A DNA stretch of 64,000 bases from Terana coerulea (taxonomy: Eukaryota > Basidiomycota > Agaricomycetes > Polyporales > Phanerochaetaceae), in NCBI GenBank assembly GCA_024811115.1, contig JAKOGH010000905.1, forward strand, positions 109,296 to 173,295, in the 5' to 3' direction. The position numbers were made by a program, and so were the translations under genes. Each line of letters opens with the position of its first letter. Within the stretch, counting starts at the first letter, position 1. Below are positions 33,313 through 45,056 of this stretch, one piece after another. The notes below the pieces were generated by a model. The model searched no databases. It was given only the letters and a program-made list of their open reading frames with translations, and was not told the DNA's origin.

Positions 33313-35855
33313 GCGCAGGACGGCGCGGGGGACGGCTGTTGTAAAACTGTGTAGGATACTTGCTTGGGAGATGCTGGGCTCCGCGCTTGGCGCGTGCGGC
33401 GGCTGCCGGAATGCGATTCGAGGATTTCCGATTTCCTTGTTGGACATCATGGCATCTGCTGAGCTGCGAGCGTGCATCCCCAGAGCCCCTTGGGCACCGC
33501 TACATGCTGTAAGCTACACGAAATCAGTGAGACACGGTGATCATTGCGATGCTTGGCCCGAACTGGAGAGCAGATTCCCTCCGAACAGCTCGGACGATGG
33601 CCTCTGTGGGACGCGTTGCTCGATGTGCGCATGCCGCCACTAGCCTGCGAGGAACTGAGCCGCCACCTCATTCAGCAAACTCTCCACTACGCTGTGCATC
33701 CCCGTCGGCGCAGGGGTGCAGCCAGCATCATCCGTGCGTCTGTGCATCACCATCTGTCACATGAACGGCGTCCCCACATTAACGAACTGCTGGCCGTGGC
33801 GGCGGCAGACGTGCGCTCGCCCGCACGCCTGGTGAACTCGGTCCGGCAGGATATGGCACTCGCTCGGCCTCCATCAGCGTGAGGCGGACGGACGCGGGCA
33901 GGCTGCAGGGTGGCTTGGACGATGGCTGTTTTAGCGGCGGGGCGCGGCAGCCCCATACAGTCGCTTACGAGGCCATCGCGAAGCCGCGTCCAGCCCCTGG
34001 CCCGTCCCTAGGTGTGCGGGTCATCTGCCCCCGCTGAATTCATCTCCCCCACAGACCGCCGTGGTGGCGTTTCATATCCCAATGGACTGTTGGGTCTTCT
34101 GCGAGGGGCGCGACGCTTCAGTCGCCTCAGCGCGCCACTTGGGGATAAGCTGGCCGACGCTTTCAGGAGTGCGGTGACAGGGCTTTGGTCTGCCTGCTGC
34201 CTCCCAGCTGGATAACGGACTTTTCTACAGCGGCGAGGCTTCAGCGATCACTCGTGTGTACATTCTTTGGCTTCTGCTCAGTGGGAGCTCCACCTAAGTC
34301 CTTTGGGCATCCCCTTTCAGATGCGGCTGTGGCGTTGCGGGAGCGGCGCAATAGCACTACTGAGTATTCTCCCAGAAGTGCATGGCTTCGGTCAGCTTTC
34401 GACACCACTCTGAGCAGAGGGAATAGGCAAATGATGGGCGTGTGCCCTGCCACAGGCTAATTGGCCAGCTGCGTCGGCACAGGCTCGCGGGTTTTTTCTG
34501 CCACGGTTCCTTCTGAGCGATCACTGGTGCGTATATTCAGCACTTCTGCATTGTGCACGCTCCACTTGAGTCCTTTATGTAGCCCCTTCGAGACGTACGC
34601 GGACGGGAAATGAGCCGCTGAATGCATGCAGGACGCGACCTTAGGGAAGCAGCGGGAAGGACGCACGAATATATGATTGCCTGCAGATACTATTTTCCGT
34701 GCTTTCAGCTTGCTTTACACAGAAACTGTACCTTCAGGAATACAAACGGCTGTTTTACGCAATCCCTGTGTGGCGAGGCAGGCATGGCCTGCACGCAGGA
34801 CGGCTTCCAGGAAATGTCTCCAGCAGCACGCGCCCCGGGCCTGCACCGCGCCATCCGCTTTTGGGCTGGCGGGCACGGCAGCTTGGCGCAACGCTTCCCA
34901 CCGTCGAAAGCAAGTCGAAAGATGCTCGTCCGTGCGCGCGCTGGCTCATACAGAAGCTGCACGCTGACCACCCCGCCAAATGTGCGTGTCAATGCGACGG
35001 CGCCGTGGCGCGCACGCGCGTCCGCGCCCGTCAGCGCTGACGTACAGGGCCACGCTCGGCCGTACGCTGGCACGCCCCGTGCGCCCGTTTCGTCCCACGG
35101 CGCACGCCGCGCCGCCTGCGCGCGGGCGCGCGGTGATAGCCTGCGCGGGTGCTTGGCCGCCTGTGTGCGATGCGTGCGCTGTCATACAATGCGCGGACGA
35201 CGCCGCGGCGGTGCGCAACGCCGACGTGCTCGCGCCGCCCGGCTGCACGCTGCAGGTGGCCGTCGGGATGTCGCACACGGTGCCTGGGGCCCGCCGCACC
35301 GCCCCGCGCTTCGCGATCTGCTGAAGCATCGCCATCTTCGGCGGCGGCGGGGCGATCGTCCTGCGCATCCGTCCGTCCGTCCGGCCGCGCTCGCAGGCGT
35401 TCGCACACGCCGATCGATCGCCCCCATCGTCCGATTCCGGCGTCCATCACGCCCCATCTGCCATCGACGCGACGCGCGCCGCCGGTCGAACCGAACCCGG
35501 CGGGCTGGTCGCAGATCGCGTTCGCGTTCGCCGTGCGTTCGTCGCCGGAGCGCAGAGCCTCTGTCTGAGCCAGGCCGGCGAACAGCGCAGCGCGATGAAT
35601 GCGTGATGCAGATAGCAGGGGGTCTATATATGCACAGGGTGATGGGCGACGAACAAGGGCAATAGAGGTATACTATGTACGGCATGCAAGGCAGCAAACG
35701 AAAACGAGCGTGAGTCGTAACGAATCATGAATTAGCAAAAGGCGTCCATAGTGGGAAGAAACACGCGGAGACGTCGTCGGAACGACCAAGAAACGGGGAT
35801 CATGGAAGGGTCACAATAAAGCACATATGCTGCATACAATAAATTAAAAACAAAA
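33313..35855. other. Gene-poor, GC-rich region
   Basis: About 2.5 kb with no supportable gene. Many overlapping open frames on all strands reflect high GC and few stops (for example 34622-35665), but none has a family motif, intron signals or consistent codon use. One imperfect direct repeat is listed separately. Confidence 0.45.
34243..34595 (+). repeat. Imperfect direct repeat, two copies
   Basis: Copy 1 (about 34243-34317) and copy 2 (about 34516-34595) share in order GCGATCACTxGTGxGTA, an ATTC, CTCCACxTxAGTCCTTT and CCCCTT, spaced about 275 bases apart. They look like degenerate copies of one ~80-bp unit. Confidence 0.6.
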
Positions 35856-38168
35856 CTAGTGAGGCGAGCCGCGCGCATGCGACGACTGCCACGCGCCCTT
35901 CGACTCGGGCGCGGGCTTGGGGCTGCGCGACGTACCACGGCGGCGGCGGCACGTTGCCCGCCGCGGGCTGCTCGTGCGCGTGGCGCGCCGGTGGCGCGGC
36001 GTGCATCGGGCTGTGCGCGTGCGACGGCGGCGCGCTGCCCGTGGGCGAGCTCTGGCCGCTCCCAGGCGGGAGCTGGTACAGCGGCTGCCCGTGGTGGTGC
36101 GCGTCCTTCGCCGGCTCGTATGCGTGCGCGTGGTGCGGCGGCGGTGGCGGTTGCGGCGGCGCGCCGGCCTGGGGCGACCCCTCCGCGCTCGCGTCCCCGC
36201 CGTTCGCGCCGCGCGAGGACGCGGTCGACTGCCGGAGCATCTGCATGTCGATCGGGATCGGCTTGCCGTCGGGGCCCAGCTGCTTGTCGCGCTTGCGCAT
36301 CAGCTTCGCGTAGTCTGCAGGGTGCCCAGGGGCGGTGAGCACGCGGCCGGTCACAACGGCAAAAAAAAGAGAGGTCACGCACGCAGGCCGCACGCGTTGC
36401 ACAACGTCCGGGCGCCGTCTGGGCCCCGCCGCCACTCCGGGGTCTCGCGGATGTTGCACGAGTGGCATTTGCCTGGCGGCGTCGCGCGCTGCAGGACGGG
36501 CAGAGTCAGAAGGCGCTGAACAAGATATTGGGAACGTCCGTACACGCACACTGCGCTTCCGGTATTTGCTCTTGGGCTGTCCGGGCGTGCTGGTGCCTGC
36601 GCTCGTCGCCCGCTTGCTCCGGATGATCTCCATGTCCTGCTCGGCCGTCGACTGCCCGTTGTCTTCGTTGTACTGCCCGACTCCATATTAGCAATCAACG
36701 GCAACGCGAAGCAGCTGTCTCCGAACCTCTGGGTGCCCGCTAGGCGCTAGTTCGTCCCGGGACATATCTTCCCAGGGTCTTTTAGGCGGGCGAGGGTCTT
36801 CCTGCACTGCGTTGGTCGGCAACGGCTGCCGTTGCTGTTCGTCTGCGACGGTCATCCGTCTCAGATCTTCCAACAGGCGCACCACCAGCGATGCAAACTG
36901 TGTCATATCGCTCAATTCTTGCGGCCCTGGCTGATTGGGCCCCGCTTGGCCTCCGTTGCCTGCGTCGGGCGTTTAACATCAGACAATTGCAGCCCACGAA
37001 CGAGGAAGCGCACCGTATTTGCTGGCGAACCCCCACAAGTGGGTGCAATAACTGACGATCTGCCGACGCGGGCTCATTCAGCGCACGCCACGCACGAGCA
37101 ACAATTCAGCACAAACCTCGCGGATTATTCGGTGTCGGGTTTCGTGCTCTGCTTCGGCGGGTGGAGCGGGTGGCGGCGCGGCCGTCGTGCAGGCTCCGCC
37201 GGGGTCGGAACAATGGGCGTCGTGCGGAGGAACCCCTCAAACGGGGGCTGATGCGGCTGCTGCTGCTGCTGCGGAGGCGGCGGGTGCGATTGCGGAGGCG
37301 GGGCTTGCGGCGGGGGCTGCCACGGCTCGTGCTGTTGCGGCGGCGGGTGGTACGGATTCGCGGCGCGCTGCGCGGGCTGGTGGTGCTGCGCCGGCGGGGG
37401 CGGCTGTTGCTGATAGGACTGCCTGGCCGGCATCTGCTGCCCGGGAGGCGGGGCGTACGCGTACGTTGGCGGCGGGTACGCGGGCTGCTGTTGCTGCTGG
37501 TGCTGGGCGGGTTCTGACGGCGCCGGCTGTGGGGCGGGCGGACCCTGCGGTTGGTGAAAAGGCGAGGGCGACTGCTGGGGATATTGCGGTGGCGGATACG
37601 CGGTCTACACAGATCATATTTCGTCAGAAAACATGCCGCTGTTTGACGAATGCGAGCACGGGTGCAGGGCGCGGCGAGCAAGAGGCGAGCTTACGTGAGG
37701 AGACCGCCCGGAAGAGGCGCTCACAGACGAACTCGAGCGACCCCGCTTGGAAGAGCTCTTCTGCACGCCGTCGCTGCGGGCTTTGGGCACGCCACCCGCG
37801 CCGTGCGGGCCCGACTGCGACGCGTACGGGTGTCCGCCCTGCGCGTACGCGCCCTCCATTTTGTGCGTGCCCTGCTGCGACGGCCGTGGCGGCGGCGGCA
37901 TCGTGGGCGAGTGCTGGGGCCCGTGCGCGTTGGACGGGGCCGGGCGCCCCCAGCCGCCCTGCTCGTGGCGCGGCGGGTGCGCCTGTTGCGGTGGTGCCGG
38001 CTGCTGTTGCGCGTGCTCAGGCCCGTGTTGCGCGGGTGCGTTGGCGGCCTGCTGCTGCGACGGCGGCGGGCCGCGGTGGTAGGGGAAGTGCAGCTCCTTG
38101 ATGGACGGCAGCCGCTCCATGTTCGCGGGCGGGGGCAGCGAGAGCGCAGAGTGGTGGGCAGCGGCCAT
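35856..38168 (-). CDS. GATA-type zinc-finger transcription factor
   Basis: Single GATA finger [20 protein letters not shown] followed by [21 protein letters not shown]-x2-C-x18-C-x2-C, with the last Cys just before an intron (GTGCGTGACC...CTGCAG). The N-terminus (ATG 38168) carries [16 protein letters not shown], then several hundred residues rich in Pro, Gln, His and Ala, coded by CAG/CCG-rich DNA. Between them is a possible helix, [20 protein letters not shown], with [12 protein letters not shown]. The C-terminus reaches [20 protein letters not shown] and stop 35856 if one C is removed from 35919-35922. The junction around 37125-36977 is unresolved: the Pro-rich exon hits a stop after TKPDTE and the next exon starts after CGCAG. 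Either an intron donor is masked by another indel or two transcripts exist. Regulon unknown. Confidence 0.78.
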
Positions 38169-41100
38169 GGCAGGCTCGAGAGCGCGGCGGAAAGAGAACA
38201 AGCGGGGGCGAGCACAAGGGGACGGTGTCTTGTACTCCTATCGCCCGATGGGCACCCGGATCTCAGCCTCTGGATCTGGGCGTGCGGCGGGCTGCTGCTG
38301 CGTGCGGGCGAGGGCCGTGCACGGGCCCAGGCGACGGGGGAGGGCGAGCCGCAGTGTGTGCGGTGCGTACGCACTGTGGGTGGGCTGCAGACACTCACCG
38401 CGAGACGGGCAGCGACGAGGCGTTGCGGACGGAATCCGTCGAGTATGACGAGGAGGAGAAAGACAGGAGAACGAACGCTGCACGGCGCTTGCCCGGAAAT
38501 CCGAAACTGATCTCGTGTAGCAATCGGAGATCGAATTTTAGTCGCCGAAAGAGGCCAACGTCAGGTAACCAAGTGCACGGCTCTCTGGGCGAGCCCGCAT
38601 CGCCGCTCTGCTGCTGCGCGGGCGCCGCCCCAGGCCGCTGTGCTCGCTGGCAGTGACGCAGGCGTATGTTGCGGCGGCACGTTTGTTTTTATTTTATTTC
38701 TGCGGCCGTCCGTGGGGAAATCGCTGCAGAACAGAGATCGCGGCAGATCCATCGTCAATAGGGATCTCGAGAACCGGTGAGGGAATCTCTCTCCCGATGC
38801 GAGATCACAGAACCATCATGTTTACGTAAATCATATCGCCGCCACGGTGAATCCACGGCAACCCCGCAAAGCCCCTGGCTGAGCCCACGAGGCTACCGCA
38901 CGGCAGCCCGATCCCCAGAGCGCCCTCGACACCGACGCTTTGCAGCCCCCGCCACCCGACGCCCGCCGTCCGCGCAGGCCAACGCGGCGGCGAGCCCTGG
39001 CGCACCCACACCCGCCTCACACGCAATCGTCGGTTCCTGACCGGCCAGATCGAAATCAAAGCGTCCGATCAACGTGCGATGCAGCGTAGATCAGATAGAC
39101 GTCCGTAAGGGGCCGTTCGAAAGCCTCCGCCGCTGAATCCAATCATCTTCCGACTTGGTGAGTCCGCCCGTCCGTGGTCTTGTGCATATGTTGGCACCCC
39201 AGCAAGCCACCGTCGTGCAGACGCAGCAGCAGCAGCAGTAGCGTTGCCACAGCTCGTCCAGCCCCGCAGGCATTTCTTACACGTACAGCCAGTGGCCACC
39301 AGGGCGTGTGCCCCCTGGGTGCCAATGCGGAACGCGCAACGTAACGAACCTTGTCTTGGCTGCGGCCTCTGAACCCAATCCTTCACTTCCCAGTCCCAGT
39401 CCTCGCACCCTCTATCGCCAGATGCGTCATAGTGCCGCAACGCGATGGCTGCGTGCCCTGGAGATCCCAACCTAAACCAGCACTCTTCTCGGCGGACCAG
39501 CTTCCGCAATGGTCCCGGATGCGGAGCGCGGCGTAACCCCGCTACGGTTCCCCATTGACGGCCCCCTCAAAGCGAGCACGGCAGACGACCCCCTGCGGGT
39601 CCAATTGTCTCGCAATCCGCCGTCGAGGAGAATAGGCTCTTGTAGCTTAACGGGAGGGTGGCCCTGGCGCCGCGCGCACGTGAGCACGCGGCGCGACGGG
39701 GCTCCCACGTCCTGGACCGTCGCTGCGACTTCGTGCGACCGACGTCAGTCAGATGGCCCCCGGCGCGAGGGGCGCGCCTGCAGCACTGAGCACTGAGAGC
39801 CGTGCGCAGAAGCGTCCGCCCCAGGGGGCCAGTGCGGCGCAGCCCAGGCGCGATTCTCCCGCGAGGGCTCGTCCCCCGCTGCAGGATCGCGCTTCGCCGG
39901 CGTCCAGCGCGCGGCAGGTCGGGCGTGCGGACGCCGATTGCAGGGCGAGATAGACTCTGCGCGCGGGGGCGCCTGCGGACCGCGGGGAGGAGACCGAGCG
40001 TCGTTCTGTTAATAGCCCGGGGCGCGCGCCGTCGAAGGCGGCTGCGTTCCGTGCATCTCAGCGGCGGTCGCAGATCGCGGCGCGTCGCGTCTCCATCGCG
40101 GCTGCCCTGCGCCCCTGCGTCGGCCGTCGTGGTGCGCCAGGCGCCTCGGCGCGCCCGCCGCCGCCCGCCGCCGCCTGGCTGACTCAGACTGAGGCCGGCG
40201 GGCCCCTCTGGGCCGCTGCGACTCGGGCAGACGGCCGCGCAGAAGGGGCACGGCGCTGTGCGGATGCCACTTGCGGCGCAGCGCCGACGGCATTGCTCGC
40301 ACCCTGTAGGCCCGCGATGGGCAGCGCGGTCCAAGCGTGCGGACATTGCTATCGGCACCGCATCTGAAACCAGAGATGCATCAGCTGTCGAGCTGCAGAA
40401 GCTCGAGACGCACTGGGGGATACTAGGGATATGACGTGCGTGGGAGCACGGGGGCGATTGGGCGACGAATCTCGTGAGGCACTGTGGGCTTTCGTCGATG
40501 GGGCAGATCCGGCGGTCATATCGTGTCAGACGTTCGCGGGAAGCCATGAGGCGGACGCGAGGCAATCGCGTAAGGTTGCCTGGGCCTGTTGCTTGCATTC
40601 TGCGTGAGCTCGGCTAGCGACATCTGTGTTCGACAATTCCACTCACACTGGGATCTGATGGGCCAGCCGCGTCTCATGACCGCTCCATTCTTCGCATTGC
40701 ACCGTAAAGGCACCTCACCGTGCGCAATACCAAGCACACACACACGGTCTAGAACACAAAGGGCGTGTCCTCCGCAAAGCGAATTACCACGGGTATACAC
40801 TCGCGTAAGAACCGACCGTAGGTGATAGGAGATTAGGCAACGAGAAGAACGCAAGTTTGTGTGCCTCCGCTGCGCCCACGCTGACCGTGGAAATGGGCGC
40901 CATATTCTGTGACATGCGTTGAGTAAATTACGAATTCTTTCGGCGGTGGAACAGACAAGGTTGTATCCACCTCGCGCACATGCCCACGGGCGACCCTTAT
41001 AAGGCCCAGATACGTAAACCCGAAAGCTTTTTGTTACAGCGAGACGCCGCAGACCCTTGCTGAGGCCGGGTTGTTCTCCCTTTGAGGCTCTTGCCCGTCC

Positions 41101-41834
41101 CGCTCGCGTTTTGGGTATTCTGCGGGTGCGACGGAGATCACTATCATTATGTAGCTGTGTTGTGCCTGGTAGACGGGAATTTAAGAAACCATTTGTCGCA
41201 GAGGCGAATGACAGAATCTCAACCTGAACACTTCCCGTCTTTAGACAACGCGAGCGGACTTTAAACCCCACGCGGGCGCAACGGGGCGCTCAGCGGCCAA
41301 TCACAGGCGGCGTCCACTCAGTTCAGTACAAATACAAATTCATTCGCCTCCGCAGAATATGGAGGTTGGCACAGGACGTAAGTATGTAAGTGAGACACAG
41401 ACGGCAGAGGCTGTGATCCCGAAGCTGAAGGTAGCGACTATCAGCTGCCTCATTGCAAAGGGCACGAACCCACGAGGCGCACCGGTCGATGTTCACTTGG
41501 AGGTCGACTTGGAAACATTGCCGTCCGCCGACGTGTGCTGGGAGTAGCCATTGCCGCTGTCGTAGTGCGTGGACCCGTCGGCGTTGCTGTAATAGTAACT
41601 GCCGTCGCTGCAAGGCCTGGTCAGATGCTGAGCGGTGTTAATTTTGAGCGGCGACTCACGAGTTTGAGTAGTGGTAACCGCTCGAGCCGTTATCGCCGTC
41701 GCGGTGGCAGTAGTGGTTGCCCTAGTGAAAGAGGAGTAAGCACTCTCGACGTTACGCTCGAAGCTGTGCCGGTGGACTCACCTGGTCGTTGGCGCCGGTG
41801 CTCGTGACCTCGTAGCCTCCCTCTAGTCTACATT
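38169..41834. other. Gene-poor, GC-rich upstream region
   Basis: About 3.7 kb upstream of the GATA gene. It contains long open frames (39567-40598 and 40516-41271 on the minus strand), but these are Arg/Ala-rich, overlap frames on the other strand and show no domain. It probably includes the GATA gene's promoter and 5' UTR. Nothing else can be supported. Confidence 0.4.
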
Positions 41835-42390
41835 CAAACTGGGGGTCTTCTGAGGAGGGTCCCGGAGTTTGAAACGGCACGTCAGGCATTGCCTGGCCAT
41901 CACGGCAACCACGTGGAAGGTCCGGGAGAAGATCGTCTAGGCTGCAGACTGCACGACGCGTCCGACTTCAAAGCTGCAAAGCTTTCCGTAAGCAACTTGA
42001 ACTAAATAGCTCATATATATACCGCGTATCTGGCAGGTCTTGTAGCTTGATGTCAGGGAGCACCTGGGTCAATGAAGGAACAAACAGAGGTGTGAAAAGA
42101 GGCTCGGGGAGGCAATGTGTTATGGTCCTGTATATATGAGGATGGCTGACTCCTGATCCAGTGAGAAAGTAGGAGAAAATGTATGTTTATTACTCTGCAT
42201 TACTCTGTGCGTTACGAAAGGTTGGACTTTGAAGCTGAATGTGCGAACAAAATGCTTGAGCACTGAGTAATCAGCATTACATGCGCGCGCGGACGATGAC
42301 GTCGTCAGAAAACGCACTTGAGGTCCAACCCATTTCTGGCCGAGAAGCCGATTCAAACTCCGGGACCCTCCTCAGAAGACCCCCAGTTTG
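41835..42390. mobile_element. 556-bp element with 39-bp perfect terminal inverted repeats
   Basis: Positions 41835-41873 (starting CAAACTGGGGGTCTTCTG) are the exact reverse complement of 42352-42390. Each arm itself begins CAAACT and nearly ends AGTTTG. The interior (about 478 bp) has no coding capacity and includes AT-rich TATATATA runs. This fits a non-autonomous MITE-like DNA transposon. The immediate flanks (ACATT on the left, GTCAC on the right) show no obvious target-site duplication, so a recombination product is possible. Confidence 0.75.
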
Positions 42391-43847
42391 GTCACAGCCT
42401 CTATATACCAAGGAACGCGGGCATCTCTTCCGACTATTTAGAAGGCTGTCCTAGAGCCTAGCCTCCCTCACCCCAGCCATAGTTTCCTTCGGGCATGATG
42501 AGATATTCGATTGAAAACGTAGACGATGGTGTTGTGGTTGCAGACAAGAGAGTTGTCGCCCCCTGAGTACAGCGAGCTCTCTTAAATCGTGATGTCATGT
42601 CACAAGCCTCCGCTTAGTGTGACTTCGTGACTGGCCCTCAGGCTCAGGCTCAGCTCCGTATTCGCTACAACTCCTGTCTACTAAGTTCGAAACACACCGT
42701 CCCCAAATACGCTGTATTGAGAAAAGCTACGACCTTTGTCTACGCTGAAGGTGGATGCAAAGACGCGGGGCTCACATGCTTTGAGAAAAGCGGGTGGGCT
42801 AAGTAGTACAGCTTGGTTGGAGAGCCCGCGCTTCGCCGTCGGCATTTTTGATGGCCGCCGGGAACGCCACGAAGGTCGCTCTGCTTGACCAGCGACCACC
42901 ACGTCACTAGGCACAGATCTTCACGCACGACATGTAAGCCTGAAATTTAACTTATTAGAGTACACAAAAGATGTAATTATATAGTTAGTGCCAAACCCAT
43001 CGAGGATTTGGGCAGTTTGCATGACTGGCGACTCCCGAGTCGTCTTTTACCTCGGACCAAGACACCCTCTGTGAGGCTCCAACCAGCCGCTCAGACGCGA
43101 AATGCGCTGCATAATCTCTTTCACTCTCCCGTTAGCACGTTCAGCCTCCTCTCACGATGTAGGCTGGACCCACTAGGGCGCTTAGTATTATTACTATTTC
43201 CTGATTTGCGGCTCATTTTTCGATAGGTTTCTAGTTCCTGCGAAAAAGCCTCGGCGACCGTTCACCACAGAGTGCCGTCACTATCTACCTGTGCAGCAAC
43301 CCAGTGGATTCCCACGTCAGCTATGGCAAAATCCGGACGCTGACGCCCGAACTTGCTGCCGTCAGAGTCAAGCGTTCTTCGGGCTCTGGAACTCAAGCAT
43401 CGTCGCGGTCGCGAACATGAAGATGCTCATGTGCCTGGACCCGACCTTGGATTCTTGAGGCCAAATAGGAGTGACAGTGCGACAGCGGTCCCCCGCGCCA
43501 GGCACTCTGAGGCGCAACTCTCACCGCGGGAGGCTGATTGGAGCTACTATTTGCAACCACAATTGCCGCTTGGACGCGGGGGAGGTCAGCCAAAGGTCAG
43601 CCCCACTTTATAGACGCAAAATTACCATTTCTGTTCAAGTCCCGAATACCTGAATCCACAGCTGCGGACGCTGGCAGGAATGGCGGTCCCAGGTTCGGAC
43701 CATTTCCTTTATGGGGGTCCTCAGGCATTCTTCTTGTGCTCGCTCTTAGAGTTATGGTGGCGTAAGGGGCAGTGCTGAACATTCAGATAAATGCGACGGC
43801 GTAAAACGGCCCGCAAGCTCTAACCCACTCGAACCATCCTCTTGATT
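42391..43847. other. Intergenic, 1.5 kb
   Basis: No convincing gene. The open frames at 42681-42914 (-), 43008-43226 (+) and 43353-43613 (+) are short with no recognisable content. Confidence 0.4.
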
Positions 43848-44335
43848 ATGGCTGCTATGGTTGCCCCTGATCGCCTCCAGCCGGTCGCGCCGCCGCGCTG
43901 TGCGACCAGCCCTGGTGAAGACGAGGTCTACAAGCATGGGTATGAAATTGTCGCCCAGGGCACGAACCAGCAGGTGGGCTCTTTCGTCGGCGCCGCAAAG
44001 TTGTGGACCAAGGCACTACTGACACGACTTGTAACCGTGGGGTGTATAGGGAAATGAATACACCAAATTCGTCGGCTCGAACGGCGCTGCCGGGTATCTG
44101 TATCACAACCAGTAGGATATAACTTCTCTTGCAACTTCCTCGACAGGCCGACCTATGTACAGGAATGGCACATACTACTACAAGAGCCCTAGCGGTACAG
44201 GCTATTTCACGACGCCGGACGGATTCTCCCAGTACACGGAGGGCGAGAACAGGTATATCCTGACATATTCACACAGTGCGTGGTCGTTCCTTCTTATACT
44301 ACGGATAGTCAACGTTGATCGGACTCGCAGGATGA
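43848..44335 (+). CDS. Small orphan protein, C-terminally truncated paralogue (copy 2)
   Basis: Paralogue of the gene at 28863-29415. ATG 43848, then CATSPGEDEVYKHGYEIVAQ and GTNQQ. After a GTGGGC intron comes NEYTKFVGSNGAAGYLYHNQ, and after a GTAGGA intron (acceptor TATGTACAG) NGTYYYKSPSGTGYFTTPDG and FSQYTEGENRYILTYSH. Intron positions and phases equal those of copy 1. After the last intron (GTGCGT...CGCAG) the frame meets TGA at 44333-44335, where copy 1 has TGG. Past that TGA the same frame stays open to 44419 and encodes an acidic tail (TDKNVELEGHMKNEGIVTEH), the counterpart of copy 1's acidic tail. The copy therefore seems to have lost its last ~28 residues by nonsense mutation. Function unknown. 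Confidence 0.75.
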
Positions 44336-44419
44336 TACGGGACGGACAAGAATGTTGAGCTTGAGGGTCACATGAAGAATGAGGGAATTGTGACCGAACA
44401 CGAAGATAGTGAAAACTGA

Positions 44420-45056
44420 CCTCCCGAAGCTGGCTTGAAGCTGATCCCAAGACCGAGAGTCCCAATATTGTGTCCCTTACATCTGTAATCTACTTTGTTG
44501 TGTAATACACCAATTATACACCGTCCTCCAGGAAATCCGAAAGCCCATAAGCCAGCCCAGCAGTGTACTGGCTGCTATTAGCGCGTATTCCTGTATCCCT
44601 ATTAATATGTTCAAGAGCTTCCATACATCTTCGCATCTCCAAGAAGGTTGTTCACATATAATACCACATGTTACCGTATTCATTGATCGGCGACAAGTGA
44701 CATTGCCTGTAGTAACTGAACAACCGCAGGAAAAAATACATAGTTCGCAAAAGCCCGGTGTCGTGTTGTAAGGACAGGCGCAAAGATAGCACTGATGAAC
44801 ACGGCAAAGTCCATGCCAGTAAGCTGGAGATTCAGAATACGATATCAATCACGGTATAGTAAGTGTCTATCACTGATGCTTGGAGTCAGGAATTTCAATG
44901 CGTGGCCGTACCGAGCCAGAAGATGATGTTGCCTGTTCGTAGTCAGGCGGCGGGAAGTCTTGGTGGGGGTTCTCATCGTTATATGAAGCTGGCATGATGT
45001 ATCTAGTTCATGGTGTTCGCAAAGATTAGCAATCATGCGAGGAGATCGAACAGCTA
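44420..45056. other. Intergenic, 637 bp
   Basis: Between convergent genes. A hydrophobic minus-strand open frame (44477-44848) exists, but its frame mixes poorly with any start and it is not supported. Nothing else is seen. Confidence 0.4.

Noticed and set aside
34622..35665. 347-codon plus-strand frame
   Set aside because: Arg/Ala-rich, begins in non-coding sequence, overlapped by equally long frames in other phases; no motif.
39567..40598. 343-codon open frame on the minus strand
   Set aside because: Arg/Ala/Pro-rich in a GC-rich stretch where stops are scarce; no ATG context, intron signals or recognisable domain; overlaps long frames on the other strand.
40516..41271. 251-codon open frame on the minus strand
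   Set aside because: Mixed composition with many Cys/Arg/Trp and no family motif; not consistent with the codon use of the real exons nearby.
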